Program-made: the position numbers and the translations under genes
Notes under the pieces: generated by a model
The model's input: only the letters and a program-made list of their open reading frames with translations
What the model was told of the DNA's origin: nothing
Database searches by the model: none
Source of the DNA: Pseudonocardia autotrophica
Lineage (GTDB): Bacteria; Actinomycetota; Actinomycetes; Mycobacteriales; Pseudonocardiaceae
Assembly: GCF_000717175.1 (NCBI RefSeq)
Contig: NZ_JNYD01000003.1
Span: 682,001 to 746,000, forward strand
DNA: 64,000 bases
Direction of reading: 5' to 3'
In this document: piece by piece, positions 8,129 through 17,619 of the stretch
Layout: the number at the start of each line of letters is the position of its first letter
How positions within the stretch are numbered: position 1 is the stretch's first letter

Positions 8129-9106
8129 GTGTCCACGACGGAGGACGAGCCGGGTCCGCACTCCCACGTGCCGGTCATGCTGCCGCGCGTACTGGAGCTG
8201 TTCGAACCGGCCCTGCGGGACCGGTCGGCGGTGCTGGTCGACGCCACCCTGGGCCTCGGCGGCCACTCGGCGGCGTTGCTGGCGGCGCACCCGCGGCTGA
8301 CCCTGGTCGGCCTCGACCGGGACCCGCAGGCGCTCGAGCTGGCCGGTCGGCGGCTCACCGCCCACGCCGGCCGCACGCACCTGGTGCACGCGGTGTACGA
8401 CCGGATCGCCGAGGTGCTCGCGGAGCTGGGGCTTCCGCGCGTCGACGGCGTCCTGTTCGACCTCGGGGTGTCCTCGCTGCAGCTCGACGCCGCCGAGCGC
8501 GGCTTCTCCTACTCCCGCGACGCCGACCTCGACATGCGGATGGACCCCACCACGGGCCCGACCGCGGCCGAGGTCCTCAACACCTACCCGGTGCCCGAGC
8601 TGACCCGGATCCTGCGGGAGTACGGGGAGGAGCGGTTCGCCGGCCGCATCGCCTCCGCAGTGGCGAGACGCCGGCAGCAGGAAGCGTTCACCCGCAGCGC
8701 CGACCTGGTGGAGCTGCTCTACGCCGCCGTGCCCGCCGCCTCGCGGCGGACCGGGGGGCATCCCGCCAAGCGCACGTTCCAGGCGTTGCGGATCGAGGTC
8801 AACCGCGAGCTCGAGGCCCTGCGGACGGCGCTGCCGGCCGCGCTCGACTCGCTGGCGGTGGGCGGGCGGGTCGTCGTGCTCGCCTACCACTCGCTGGAGG
8901 ACCGGATGGTCAAGCGCGAGTTCACCGCCCGCGCGACCTCCCGGACCCCGGTGGACCTGCCGGTCGAGCTGCCGGGCCACGGCCCGGAGCTGCGGCTGCT
9001 GACCCGTGGGGCCGAGGTCGCCACGGACGACGAGATCGAAGAGAACCCGCGCGCCGCCTCCGTGCGGTGCCGGGCCGCCGAGCGCATCCGGGAGGTCGCA
9101 GCATGA
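8129..9106 (+). CDS. rsmH: 16S rRNA m4C1402 methyltransferase RsmH (MraW)
   Basis: SAM-dependent methyltransferase that N4-methylates C1402 of 16S rRNA in the P site. The 325 residues match the family. SAM motif I is [15 protein letters not shown] near the N-terminus; [25 protein letters not shown] and the late [13 protein letters not shown] motif are family hallmarks. The start is GTG 8129, with GGGAGGTG 7-8 bases before it. Its stop overlaps the ATG of a mini-ORF leading to ftsL. Confidence 0.95.
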   Translation: MSTTEDEPGPHSHVPVMLPRVLELFEPALRDRSAVLVDATLGLGGHSAALLAAHPRLTLVGLDRDPQALELAGRRLTAHAGRTHLVHAVYDRIAEVLAELGLPRVDGVLFDLGVSSLQLDAAERGFSYSRDADLDMRMDPTTGPTAAEVLNTYPVPELTRILREYGEERFAGRIASAVARRRQQEAFTRSADLVELLYAAVPAASRRTGGHPAKRTFQALRIEVNRELEALRTALPAALDSLAVGGRVVVLAYHSLEDRMVKREFTARATSRTPVDLPVELPGHGPELRLLTRGAEVATDDEIEENPRAASVRCRAAERIREVAA

Positions 9107-9156
9107 TCCGACACGACGGCAGCAACCCGGCGGACGTCACCGGCGGTGCGGCGTGA
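9103..9156 (+). CDS. 17-codon bridging mini-ORF (rsmH to ftsL)
   Basis: Reads [17 protein letters not shown]. The ATG overlaps the rsmH stop (ATGA) and the TGA overlaps the ftsL GTG (GTGA), exactly spanning the 46-base gap. A full GGAGG (9091-9095) stands 7 bases before this ATG, whereas ftsL itself has no clear ribosome site. FtsL synthesis may therefore depend on reinitiation after this mini-ORF. Confidence 0.6.
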   Translation: MIRHDGSNPADVTGGAA

Positions 9157-10025
9157 GTGCCCCGGTCGCGGACCGGACCCGCACCCGTCGCCCCTCGGTG
9201 TCGGTGAGCTGGACGGGCACCGAGGCGCCGAGCCGCCGCATTCCCGCCCAGCGGGGGAGCGTCACCGTCCCCGCGCAGCGGCGCGGGTCCGGGGCGGCCA
9301 AGGCCGCGTACGCGCGCCGTGACCAACGCACCCGCCGGCTCGTCGGGACACCCCGGCGCGCCGGGCAGAGGACCGCCACCGGCGGCCGCGCGCAGTTCGT
9401 CCTGCTGATCATGGCGCTGCTCGCGACCGGGCTGGTGCTCACGCTGTGGCTGTCCACCGCGGCCGCCGCGGACTCCTACACCCTGCAGGACGCCCGGACG
9501 GCGGCGCGGAACCTGACCGAGCAGAGCGAGCGGCTGCACCGCGAGGTGGCGTCGATGGAGTCGGCGCCGGCGCTGGCCCAGCGGGCCACCGAGCTGGGCA
9601 TGGTCCCGGTGCAGGACCCGGCCCGGCTGGTCGTCGGGCCCGACGGGGCGGTCACGGTCGTCGGGGAGCCGGCCGCGGCCACCCGGCCTGCGGCGCCCGC
9701 CCCGGCCGCCCCGGCCGCCCCGGCCGCTCCGGCCGCTCCGGCCGCTCCGGCTGCGGGGCAGCCCGCCGCCCCGGCGGCACCGGAGGCACCGGCCGACCCG
9801 ATGCCGGCCCGGGCGCCCGCGCAGTCGCAGCTCGCCGCCGACGCCGGGCCCCAGCAGGACGCGCCGCAGGACGCGCCGCAGGGCGAGTCCGCGCAGGCCG
9901 CACCCGCCAACCCCAACGCCGAGGCCGCGACCCAGGAGCAGCAGGAGCAGCCGGAGCAGGGCGCGCAGGCGCAGGACCAGCAGGCCGCCCAGGCCCCGGC
10001 CCCGACCGGCGGCGGAGCGGGCTGA
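9153..10025 (+). CDS. ftsL: FtsL-like septum protein with long Ala/Pro/Gln tail
   Basis: Bitopic membrane protein of the divisome, which with FtsQ and FtsB links FtsZ to septal peptidoglycan synthesis. It has a basic cytoplasmic N-terminus, one membrane helix at about residues 82-103 and a short heptad region (LQDARTAARNLTEQSERLHREV) typical of FtsL. The tail from about residue 175 to 290 is low-complexity: first AP-rich 9-base repeats, then Gln-rich. This makes the protein 290 residues, far longer than most FtsL. Sequence identity in this family is low, so the name rests on position and topology. Its stop overlaps the pbpB start (TGATG). Confidence 0.8.
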   Translation: MSAPVADRTRTRRPSVSVSWTGTEAPSRRIPAQRGSVTVPAQRRGSGAAKAAYARRDQRTRRLVGTPRRAGQRTATGGRAQFVLLIMALLATGLVLTLWLSTAAAADSYTLQDARTAARNLTEQSERLHREVASMESAPALAQRATELGMVPVQDPARLVVGPDGAVTVVGEPAAATRPAAPAPAAPAAPAAPAAPAAPAAGQPAAPAAPEAPADPMPARAPAQSQLAADAGPQQDAPQDAPQGESAQAAPANPNAEAATQEQQEQPEQGAQAQDQQAAQAPAPTGGGAG

Positions 10026-11872
10026 TGGCCATCGCGCCCCCGCGCGCCCGTCCCGGCTCCCGCCCGCGGTCCGGCCCGCGGCGCCCGCCGGGGCCGCCGC
10101 GCCGGCCCGCCTCGCGCCTGGGGCTGGCGGACCGGCGCTTCCGGATCGGCCGGCTCGTGCTGGTCGTGCTGCTGCTGGCCTCGGCCGTGCAGCTGCTGCT
10201 GATCCAGACCGTGCGCGCCGGCGACCTCACCGCGAGCGCGGAGAAGCAGCGCACCACCAAGATCACGATCGCGGCGGAGCGCGGCGCGATCCTCGACCGC
10301 AACGGCACCCGGCTGGCCTTCTCCACCGAGGCCCGCGCGCTCGTCACGAACCCGCGGCTGATCAGCTCGGTGAGGAAGGAGCAGGCGGGCGCGTACAAGA
10401 CCGAGATGGCGCAGGCCGTCGCCCAGGCCACGGGCGGCGACGCCAACGCGATCCAGGAGCAGCTGAACGCCGACCGCGGTTACGTCGTGCTCACCACCAG
10501 CGCGGACCCGGACGTCGCGCGCGCCCTCGAGGAGCGCTTCCCGGAGATCGCCGAGGAGAAGCGCGAGTCGCGCCAGTACCCGTCCGGCACCCTGGCGGCC
10601 AACATCATCGGCGCCGCGACGTGGAGTGCGGACAACCAGAAGCTGGTCGGCCGCGTCGGCCTGGAGAGCGCCGACGACGACGTCCTCGCCGGTACGGACG
10701 GCTTCCAGGTCGTCGACACCGCGGAGGGCAGCGACACCGTCATCCCCGGCAGCACCCGCGCCCAGCAGGCGGCGGTCCCCGGCTCGGACGTCGAGCTGAC
10801 GATCGACTCGGACCTGCAGTACGTGGTGCAGCAGAAGCTGCAGGACTACGTGGCGAGGACGGGCGCCAAGGGCGGCTCCGCGGTCGTGCTGGACTCGGCG
10901 ACCGGGCAGGTCCGGGCGATGGCCAACGGGACGACCTTCGACCCGCGCCAGCTCGCCACCTCGGACCCGTCGACGCTCGGCAACGCCGCGGTGTCCAGCC
11001 CGTTCGAGCCGGGGTCGGTCAACAAGGTCGTCACCATGGCCGGGGCGCTGGAGTACGGCCTCGCCAAGCCGGACGACGTGCTCGACGTCCCGGGCAGCAT
11101 CAAGGTCGCCGACCGCACCGTGCACGACGCCTGGGACCACGGGCTGGACCACTACACGCTGACCGGCGTGCTGGCGAAGTCCTCCAACGTCGGCACGATC
11201 ATGACGGCGGAGAAGCTGGGCCCGGACCGGTTCTCGGACATGCTGGCGCGCTTCGGGATCGGCCAGCGCACCGGCGTCGGGCTGCCCGGCGAGAGCGGCG
11301 GCTCGGTGCCGGCGCGCTCGGCGTGGTCCGGCTCGACCTTCGGCAACCTGCCCATCGGGCAGGGCCTGTCGATGACCGTGCTGCAGATGGCCGGGATGTA
11401 CCAGGCCGTGGCCAACGACGGGGTGCGGATCCCGCCGCGGATCGTCGGCGCCACCATCGCGCCGGACGGCTCGCGGACCGAGACCCCGCAGCCGGAGGGC
11501 GTGCGGGTGGTGTCGCCGGAGACGGCGGCCCAGCTGCGCACGATGCTCACCGCCGTCACGCAGAAGGCGCCGGGGCAGCAGGGCACCGGGTACACCGCGC
11601 AGGTCCCGGGCTACCAGGTCGCGGGCAAGACCGGCACGGCCCAGCAGGTCGACCCGAAGTGCGGGTGCTACGCCTCGTCGACGTACTGGATCACCTTCGC
11701 GGGCATGATGCCGGCGCAGGACCCGCGGTTCGTGGTGGCGATCATGCTCGACGCGCCGAAGGGCGGCACCTCCGCCGCCCCGCTGTTCCACGACATCGCC
11801 TCCTACCTGGGACAGAAGGAGAACATCCCGGTCGGCGAGCCGGCCCCGGTGCAGACCCTGGTGGCGCCCTGA
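10025..11872 (+). CDS. pbpB: septal class B penicillin-binding protein (FtsI/PbpB)
   Basis: Monofunctional transpeptidase (615 residues) that crosslinks septal peptidoglycan with FtsW. It has an Arg/Pro-rich cytoplasmic tail, a signal-anchor helix at about residues 41-60, a PBP dimerisation domain from ERGAILDRNG (about residue 85), and then the transpeptidase domain. The catalytic serine is S331 in SVNK (SxxK), followed by SSN 386-388 (SxN) and K535TG. There is no PASTA domain, as usual for actinobacterial PbpB. A hairpin terminator follows the gene, so murE has its own promoter. Confidence 0.93.
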   Translation: MAIAPPRARPGSRPRSGPRRPPGPPRRPASRLGLADRRFRIGRLVLVVLLLASAVQLLLIQTVRAGDLTASAEKQRTTKITIAAERGAILDRNGTRLAFSTEARALVTNPRLISSVRKEQAGAYKTEMAQAVAQATGGDANAIQEQLNADRGYVVLTTSADPDVARALEERFPEIAEEKRESRQYPSGTLAANIIGAATWSADNQKLVGRVGLESADDDVLAGTDGFQVVDTAEGSDTVIPGSTRAQQAAVPGSDVELTIDSDLQYVVQQKLQDYVARTGAKGGSAVVLDSATGQVRAMANGTTFDPRQLATSDPSTLGNAAVSSPFEPGSVNKVVTMAGALEYGLAKPDDVLDVPGSIKVADRTVHDAWDHGLDHYTLTGVLAKSSNVGTIMTAEKLGPDRFSDMLARFGIGQRTGVGLPGESGGSVPARSAWSGSTFGNLPIGQGLSMTVLQMAGMYQAVANDGVRIPPRIVGATIAPDGSRTETPQPEGVRVVSPETAAQLRTMLTAVTQKAPGQQGTGYTAQVPGYQVAGKTGTAQQVDPKCGCYASSTYWITFAGMMPAQDPRFVVAIMLDAPKGGTSAAPLFHDIASYLGQKENIPVGEPAPVQTLVAP

Positions 11873-11941
11873 GCGGAGCCTGCGCAGCGAACATCCAGCC
11901 CTGATCCGGATGTGACCTCGGCCGTGATCCGACCGCCGGGC

Positions 11942-11975
11942 GACCGGCCCCCGGGCATCCGACCGGGGGCCGGTC
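11942..11975 (+). terminator. hairpin terminator after pbpB
   Basis: Perfect 13-bp stem (11942-11954 with 11963-11975) and 8-base loop in the 200-base gap before murE. It splits the dcw cluster into an rsmH-ftsL-pbpB unit and a unit starting at murE. Confidence 0.65.
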
Positions 11976-12059
11976 CGGCGTGCGCGGACGCCCTGCGATC
12001 ACCCGCTGCGGCCCGCGCCGGGCGGGTGGTGCGGGGGAGGGGCGCCCGGCGGCCCTCGG

Positions 12060-12065
12060 TAGCCT
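12060..12065 (+). promoter_or_regulatory. -10 box of murE, leaderless start
   Basis: TAGCCT lies 7 bases before GTG 12073, the spacing expected for a leaderless mRNA. It supports 12073 as the ancestral murE start, although the reading frame from there is broken further on. Confidence 0.55.
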
Positions 12066-12072
12066 CCCCGAC

Positions 12073-12220
12073 GTGTCGCCCGCCAGCTCCGCTCCCACGG
12101 ACCGCCCGACGGACGCGCGCGTGACGGCCGGGCAGCAGGGTCTCCCTCCGCGCCCCGCGCGGGTCGCCCCCGTCGACCTCGCCCGCCTCGCCGCGCTCAC
12201 CGGTGCCGAGCCGTACCCGC
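12073..12220 (+). pseudogene. murE: N-terminal MurE segment, out of frame with the body
   Basis: From GTG 12073 this frame reads an ordinary MurE N-terminus (ending VAPVDLARLAALTGAEP), preceded by a leaderless -10 box. It then runs into a 33-base triplicate and never rejoins the frame that encodes the ligase body. About 40 codons of the first MurE domain, which normally include the conserved PGDLFAALPG-like stretch, are absent. Either the gene is rearranged in this strain or the assembly is wrong here. Confidence 0.6.
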
Positions 12221-13651
12221 CGGAGGCGAAGCTCGCGGAGCCGACCCTCGGCACGGAGGCGAAGCTCGCGGAGCCGACCCTCGGCACGGAGGCGAAGCTC
12301 GCGGAGCCGACCCTCCGCGACCGCCGTCCTCACCGACCCGGCCGGGCTGACCCGCCCGGAGCTGCGCGAGGCCGTCGAGCGGGGGTCCGTGCGGGCGCTG
12401 CTGCACCCGCACCCCCGCACCGTCCTCGGCGCGCTGTCCGCCGCCGTCTACGGGGACCCGACCGCGGACCTCACCGTCCTCGGCGTGACCGGGACCAGCG
12501 GCAAGACCACGGTGGCGCACTTCCTCGAGGCCGGGCTGCGGGCCGGGGGCCGCGCGACGGGCCTGCTCGGCACCGTCCAGACCCGGATCGGCGAGGACCG
12601 CCTGCCCAGCGCCTTCACCACGCCCGAGGCGCCCGACCTGCAGGCGCTGTTCGGCGTGATGCGCGAGCACGGGGTCACGGACGTCGCCATGGAGGTCTCC
12701 AGCCACGCGCTGGCGTTGGGGCGCGTGGCCGGCACCCGCTTCGCGGTGGGCGCCTTCACGAACCTCTCGCAGGACCACCTGGACTTTCACCACGACATGG
12801 AGGAGTACTTCGCCGCCAAGGCGCGCCTGTTCGTCGACGACGAGCTGCGCGCGGCGAAGGGCGTCGTCTGCGTCGACGACGAGTGGGGCCGCCGGCTCGC
12901 CGGGATGGCGCCCGACGCCGTCACCGTCTCCACCGTGCCCTCGCCCGCCCGCCCGACTGCCGACTGGACCGCCCGGGACGTCGTGACCGACCCGGACGGC
13001 GCCCAGCAGGCCGTCGTCGTCGCGCCGGACGGGCAGGAGATCCCGCTGCGGCTGCAGCTGCCGGGCGCCTTCAACATCGCCAACGCCGTGCTGGCCCTGG
13101 CCGTGCTCGACCTCGCCGGGGTGCCCGCCGCCGTCGCCGCGCCGCGGTTCGCCGAGCTCGCCGTCCCGGGCCGGATGCAGCGGGTCGAGGCGGGGCAGCG
13201 GTTCCTGGCCGTCGTCGACTACGCCCACAAGCCCGCCGCCGTCGCCGCACTGCTCGACGCGCTGCGGGCCCAGCAGCCGGACGGCCGCGTGATCACGGTC
13301 CTCGGCTGCGGCGGCGACCGCGACACCGGCAAGCGCCCGCTCATGGGGGCCGCCGCGGCCGCGCGCTCGGACGTGCTGATCGTCACGGACGACAACCCGC
13401 GCACCGAGGACCCGGCGGAGATCCGGGCCGCCATGCGCGCAGGCGCCGAGGCCGAACCGGCCCGCGGCGACATCCTCGAGATCGGCGACCGGCGCGCGGC
13501 GATCACCGCCGCCGTCGAGGTGGCGAAACCCGGCGACGTGGTGGTCGTTGCGGGTAAGGGACACGAGACCGGCCAGGAGGTCCACGGGGTCAAGCACCCG
13601 TTCGACGACGTGGACGAGCTCGCCGCGGCGATCCGCGCCGCCGGGCGATGA
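12203..13651 (+). CDS. murE: MurE, UDP-MurNAc-dipeptide:meso-DAP ligase, aberrant N-terminus
   Basis: Cytosolic Mur ligase adding meso-diaminopimelate to UDP-MurNAc-L-Ala-D-Glu. From the only available start in this frame (GTG 12203) it has 482 residues. P-loop K101 lies in GTSGKTT, the DYAHKPAA region is intact, and D397-NPR-400 is the meso-DAP recognition motif. Residues 1 to about 38 come from a 33-base repeat and read as Arg/Ser-rich noise. The domain 1 segment that binds the UDP moiety is missing before ATAVLTDPAG. MurE is essential, so activity of this product, a second copy or an assembly fault must be considered. It leads into murF through a mini-ORF. Confidence 0.8.
   Translation: MPSRTRRRRSSRSRPSARRRSSRSRPSARRRSSRSRPSATAVLTDPAGLTRPELREAVERGSVRALLHPHPRTVLGALSAAVYGDPTADLTVLGVTGTSGKTTVAHFLEAGLRAGGRATGLLGTVQTRIGEDRLPSAFTTPEAPDLQALFGVMREHGVTDVAMEVSSHALALGRVAGTRFAVGAFTNLSQDHLDFHHDMEEYFAAKARLFVDDELRAAKGVVCVDDEWGRRLAGMAPDAVTVSTVPSPARPTADWTARDVVTDPDGAQQAVVVAPDGQEIPLRLQLPGAFNIANAVLALAVLDLAGVPAAVAAPRFAELAVPGRMQRVEAGQRFLAVVDYAHKPAAVAALLDALRAQQPDGRVITVLGCGGDRDTGKRPLMGAAAAARSDVLIVTDDNPRTEDPAEIRAAMRAGAEAEPARGDILEIGDRRAAITAAVEVAKPGDVVVVAGKGHETGQEVHGVKHPFDDVDELAAAIRAAGR
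12221..12315 (+). repeat. 33-base tandem triplicate inside murE
   Basis: Copies begin at 12221, 12254 and 12287; the third stops after 29 bases. The unit begins CGGAGGCGAAGCTCGCGGAG. As 33 is a multiple of three, the copy number alone does not change frame; the frame change lies at one edge. In frame 1 it reads AKLAEPTLGTE repeats. The same unit is not seen elsewhere in the window. Confidence 0.95.
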
Positions 13652-13677
13652 TCCGGGGATCGAGGAAGGCACGATGA
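13648..13677 (+). CDS. 9-codon bridging mini-ORF (murE to murF)
   Basis: Reads MIRGSRKAR. The ATG overlaps the murE stop (ATGA, after CGA) and the TGA overlaps the murF ATG (ATGA), exactly filling the 22-base gap. It also runs through the murF ribosome site GAGGAAGG. Likely a coupling device rather than a functional peptide. Confidence 0.5.
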   Translation: MIRGSRKAR

Positions 13678-15086
13678 TCGAGATGCGGCTGGCCGAGGTC
13701 GCCGCCGTGACCGGGGGCAGGCTCCACCGGGCGACGGGCGACGAGCCCGTCACCGGCGTGGAGTTCGACTCCCGGAAGGTCGGGCCGGGCGGGCTGTTCC
13801 TCGCCCTGCCCGGGGAGCGCGCCGACGGCCACGACTTCGCGGCCGCGGCGGTGGCGGCCGGTGCCTCGGCGGTGCTCGCCGGGCGCGAGGTCGACGCGCC
13901 GGCCGTGATCGCCCCGCCGGCGGAGGACTCGTTCGCCGGCACGGACCTCGGCGACGCCGACCCGGACGGCTCCGGGGCCGCCGTGCTGACCGCGCTGGGC
14001 AGGCTCGCCCGGCACTCGGTCACGCACCTGCCGGACCTGCAGGTCGTCGGCGTGACCGGCAGCTCCGGCAAGACCTCCACCAAGGACCTGATCGCGGCCG
14101 TGCTGCGGCCGCTCGGCGAGACCGTCGCCCCGCCCGGGTCGTTCAACAACGAGCTGGGCCACCCGTGGACCGCGCTGCGTGCCGACGCCGCGACCCGGCA
14201 CCTCGTGCTGGAGCTCTCGGCCCGCGGGCCGGGGCACATCGCGCGGCTGTGCCGGATCGCGCCGCCGCGGATCGGGGTCGTGCTCAACGTGGGCAGCGCG
14301 CACGTCGGCGAGTTCGGGTCGCCGGAGGCGATCGCGCAGGCCAAGGGCGAGCTGGTCGAGGCCCTGCCCGCGGCGGACGAGGGCGGTGTCGCGGTGCTGA
14401 ACCTCGACGACCCGCGGGTCACGGCCATGGCCTCCCGGACCGCGGCCCGCGTCGTCGGTTACGGGACGGGCGGCGCCGTGCAGGCCGCGGACGTCCGGCT
14501 CGAGGCCGGGCGTGCCGCCTTCCGGCTGGTCACCCCGGCCGGCGAGGCGCCGGTCGCGCTGCAGCTGGTCGGCGAGCACCACGTGGGCAACGCCCTCGCC
14601 GCGGCCGCCGTCGCGCTGGAGCTGGGCGGCACGCCGGAGGGGATCGCCGCGGCGCTCTCCGCCGCCGGCGCCGCCTCCCGCTGGCGGATGGAGGTCACCG
14701 ACCGGGCGGACGGGGTGACCGTCGTCAACGACGCCTACAACGCCAACCCCGAGTCGATGACCGCCGCCCTGCGCGCCCTGGCCGCGATCGGCGGCGGCAC
14801 GCGTCGGACCTGGGCCGTGCTGGGCCCGATGGCCGAGCTCGGCGACACCGCCCCGGCCGCGCACGCGCAGGTCGCGGACGTGGTGCGGGAGCTGGGGGTG
14901 GACCGGTTCGTGGCCGTGGGCACGGACCTCTACGGGACCGAACAGGCGGCCGACCGGGACGCCGCGGTCGCGCTGCTGGCCGACCAGGTCCGCGCCGGCG
15001 ACGTCGTCCTGGTCAAGGCCTCGCGCTCGGCGGGCCTCGACCGGCTCGCCGCCGCGCTGCTGGAACAGGAGCTGATCCGACAGTGA
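13674..15086 (+). CDS. murF: MurF, UDP-MurNAc-tripeptide:D-Ala-D-Ala ligase
   Basis: Cytosolic ATP-dependent ligase that adds D-Ala-D-Ala to form UDP-MurNAc-pentapeptide. It has 470 residues. Domain 1 shows [25 protein letters not shown], precisely the kind of segment MurE has lost. P-loop K133 is in GSSGKTSTK, and [11 protein letters not shown] and [10 protein letters not shown] are MurF motifs. ATG 13674 follows GAGGAAGG. The stop overlaps the mraY GTG. Confidence 0.95.
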   Translation: MIEMRLAEVAAVTGGRLHRATGDEPVTGVEFDSRKVGPGGLFLALPGERADGHDFAAAAVAAGASAVLAGREVDAPAVIAPPAEDSFAGTDLGDADPDGSGAAVLTALGRLARHSVTHLPDLQVVGVTGSSGKTSTKDLIAAVLRPLGETVAPPGSFNNELGHPWTALRADAATRHLVLELSARGPGHIARLCRIAPPRIGVVLNVGSAHVGEFGSPEAIAQAKGELVEALPAADEGGVAVLNLDDPRVTAMASRTAARVVGYGTGGAVQAADVRLEAGRAAFRLVTPAGEAPVALQLVGEHHVGNALAAAAVALELGGTPEGIAAALSAAGAASRWRMEVTDRADGVTVVNDAYNANPESMTAALRALAAIGGGTRRTWAVLGPMAELGDTAPAAHAQVADVVRELGVDRFVAVGTDLYGTEQAADRDAAVALLADQVRAGDVVLVKASRSAGLDRLAAALLEQELIRQ

Positions 15087-16153
15087 GGGGCGTCTTCGTC
15101 GCGGCCGGGGTCGCGCTGGCCCTGTCCATCCTGCTCACCCCCTACCTGATCCGCTTCTTCGCGCGGCAGGGCTTCGGCCAGGAGATCCGCGCCGACGGCC
15201 CGAAGAGCCACCAGACCAAGCGGGGCACGCCCACCATGGGCGGCGTCGCGATCCTGCTCGCCATCTGGGCGGGCTACCTGGTCGCGCACCTGCTCACCGG
15301 CGAGCCGATGACGGCGTCGGCGCTGCTGGTCCTGTTCCTCACGACCGCGCTGGGCGTCGTCGGGTTCGTCGACGACTTCCTCAAGCTGCGCCGGCGCCGG
15401 AACCTGGGCCTGAACAAGACGTCGAAGATCGTGGGCCAGGTGCTCACCGCGACGATCTTCAGCATCCTGGCGCTGCGGTTCGCCAACGCCCGCAACCTCA
15501 CCCCGGCCTCGGAGTACCTGTCCTTCGTCCGGGACATCGCGGTGCTCGGGTTCGGCGTCGTCGGGTTCGTGATCCTCTGCAACCTGATCGTCGCGGCCTG
15601 GTCCAACGCCGTGAACCTCACCGACGGGCTCGACGGCCTGGCCGCCGGCACCGCCGCGATGGTCCTGGCGACGTACACGATCATCGGGTTCTGGCAGTTC
15701 CGGAACAGCTGCTCGGTCACCGCGGCCGCGGGCTGCTACGAGGTGCGCGACCCGCTCGACGTCGCGATCGTGGCCGCCGCCGCGATGGGCGGCTGCATCG
15801 GCTTCCTGTGGTGGAACGCCGCCCCGGCCCGCATCTTCATGGGCGACACGGGATCGCTGGCCCTCGGCGGCCTGCTCGCCGGGCTGTCCATGGTCACCAA
15901 GACCGAGCTGCTGCTCGTCGTCATGGGCGGGGTGTTCGTGGTCGAGGCGCTGTCGGTCTCGCTGCAGATCATCGTCTTCCGCACCACCCGGCGACGGCTG
16001 TTCCGGATGGCCCCCTTCCACCACCACTTCGAGCTGGCCGGCTGGGCCGAGACCACGGTGATCATCCGGTTCTGGCTGCTCGCGGCGATCTGCGCGGCGC
16101 TCGGGCTGGGGATCTTCTACTCCGAGTGGCTCTCCGCCTCGTCGGGACTGTAG
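15083..16153 (+). CDS. mraY: phospho-MurNAc-pentapeptide transferase MraY
   Basis: Integral membrane enzyme moving phospho-MurNAc-pentapeptide onto undecaprenyl phosphate to make lipid I. It has 356 residues and about ten membrane helices. Diagnostic motifs are KRGTPTMGG, the Asp pair in [19 protein letters not shown] and [13 protein letters not shown] 15083 overlaps the murF stop (GTGA). Confidence 0.96.
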   Translation: MRGVFVAAGVALALSILLTPYLIRFFARQGFGQEIRADGPKSHQTKRGTPTMGGVAILLAIWAGYLVAHLLTGEPMTASALLVLFLTTALGVVGFVDDFLKLRRRRNLGLNKTSKIVGQVLTATIFSILALRFANARNLTPASEYLSFVRDIAVLGFGVVGFVILCNLIVAAWSNAVNLTDGLDGLAAGTAAMVLATYTIIGFWQFRNSCSVTAAAGCYEVRDPLDVAIVAAAAMGGCIGFLWWNAAPARIFMGDTGSLALGGLLAGLSMVTKTELLLVVMGGVFVVEALSVSLQIIVFRTTRRRLFRMAPFHHHFELAGWAETTVIIRFWLLAAICAALGLGIFYSEWLSASSGL

Positions 16154-16155
16154 AG

Positions 16156-17619
16156 ATGCCGGGCCAGTTCGCCGGCCGGACCGTGCTCGTCGCGGGCGCC
16201 GGGATCTCCGGGATCGCCGCCGCCGAGGCGCTGCTCGCCGCCGAAGCCCGCACCCTGGTGTCGGACGACCGGGCCGCCGCCCTGGAGGACCTCCCGGCCG
16301 GCGCCGAGGCCGTCACCGGGTTGCCCGAGGGCGTCGAGCTGATCGTCACCGGCCCCGGCCGGCGGCCCGACCACCCGCTCGTCGCCGAGGCGGCGGCCCG
16401 CGGGATCGAGGTCGTCGGCGAGCCGGAGCTGGCCTGGCGGCTGGGGCAGGAGCGGGAGGTCCCGCCGGTCTGGCTCGTGGTCACCGGCACCAACGGCAAG
16501 ACCACCTGCACCGGCATGCTCGCCGCGATCCTGCGTGCGGCCGGGCTCGACGCCGTGGCCTGCGGCAACATCGGTTACCCGGTGGTGAGCGCGGTCGCGG
16601 CGGGGCACGCGGTGCTGGCGGTCGAGCTCTCCAGCTTCCAGCTGCACTGGTCGCCGTCGGTCGTCCCGGCCGCCGGCCTGGTGCTCAACGTCGCAGAGGA
16701 CCACCTCGACTGGCACGGCGGGCTCGACGCGTACGCCGCCGCCAAGGCGCGCGCCCTGACCGGGTCCGTCGCCGTCGCGGGGGCCGACGACACGATCGCC
16801 GCCCGCCTGCTCCGCGAGTCCCCGGCCCCGACGAAGGTCGGCGTGACCCTGGCCGAGCCCGGCCCGGGACAGCTCGGGATCGTGGGGGAGCAGCTGGTCG
16901 ACCGCGCCTTCCCCGCGAGTCGGGACGTCCTGCAGCGCGAGTCGGGAGCTCCTGCAGCGCGAGTCGCGAGCTCCGGCGAGGGCGTGGTGCTCGCGGAGGT
17001 TTCCGACGTCACCCCCGGGGGCCCGCCCGGCCTCACGGACGCCCTCGCCGCCGCGGCGCTGGCCCGCGCCCACGGCGTCGGGCCCGGGGCCGTCCGGGAG
17101 GGGCTGGCCGGGTTCCGGCCCGGCCCGCACCGCTCCGCGCACGTCGGGACGGTGGCCGGCGTCCGGTACGTCGACGACTCCAAGGCCACCAACCCGCACG
17201 CCGCCGACGCCGCCCTGGCCGCCCAGCCCGCGGGGCGCATCGTCTGGGTCGTGGGCGGGCTGCTCAAGGGCGCGCACGTCGACGGGCTGGTCGCGCGGCA
17301 CGCCGACCGGCTGGCCGGGGCCGTGATCATCGGTACCGATCGGGCGGAGATCGTCGACGCACTCGCGCGACACGCGCCGCAGATCCCCGCCGTCGAGGTG
17401 ACCCAGGGCGACGATGAGGTCATGTCCTCCGCCGTCCGCCGTGCCGCCGCACTCGCCCGACCGGGGGATGTCGTACTCCTCGCACCCGCGGCGGCCTCCA
17501 TGGACCAGTTCCGGGACTACGCCGAGCGCGGCGAGGCGTTCGCCGCCGCCGTGGCGGCCCTCGGGGCATCGGCGGAGGCCGGCGCAGCGGAGGGCGGGGC
17601 CGGGGAGCCGGGCGCATGA
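16156..17619 (+). CDS. murD: MurD, UDP-MurNAc-L-Ala:D-Glu ligase
   Basis: Cytosolic ligase adding D-glutamate to UDP-MurNAc-L-Ala; 487 residues. It begins with the Rossmann motif VLVAGAGISGIAAAEAL. P-loop K115 is in GTNGKTTCTGM, and VELSSFQL, DHLDWHG, DDSKATNPHA and LLAPAAASMDQF are family motifs. Residues about 254-273 are encoded by a 22-base repeat and are extra relative to a normal MurD. They lie before VSDVTPGGP in the central domain and keep the frame. ATG 16156 lies 2 bases after the mraY stop; ftsW overlaps its end (ATGA). Confidence 0.94.
   Translation: MPGQFAGRTVLVAGAGISGIAAAEALLAAEARTLVSDDRAAALEDLPAGAEAVTGLPEGVELIVTGPGRRPDHPLVAEAAARGIEVVGEPELAWRLGQEREVPPVWLVVTGTNGKTTCTGMLAAILRAAGLDAVACGNIGYPVVSAVAAGHAVLAVELSSFQLHWSPSVVPAAGLVLNVAEDHLDWHGGLDAYAAAKARALTGSVAVAGADDTIAARLLRESPAPTKVGVTLAEPGPGQLGIVGEQLVDRAFPASRDVLQRESGAPAARVASSGEGVVLAEVSDVTPGGPPGLTDALAAAALARAHGVGPGAVREGLAGFRPGPHRSAHVGTVAGVRYVDDSKATNPHAADAALAAQPAGRIVWVVGGLLKGAHVDGLVARHADRLAGAVIIGTDRAEIVDALARHAPQIPAVEVTQGDDEVMSSAVRRAAALARPGDVVLLAPAAASMDQFRDYAERGEAFAAAVAALGASAEAGAAEGGAGEPGA
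16915..16974 (+). repeat. 22-base tandem repeat within murD
   Basis: About 2.7 copies with period 22 (starts 16915, 16937, 16959); unit GCGAGTCGGGA then GTCCTGCAGC or GCTCCTGCAGC. The insert codes for an extra Arg/Ser/Ala-rich stretch without breaking the frame. Confidence 0.9.
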
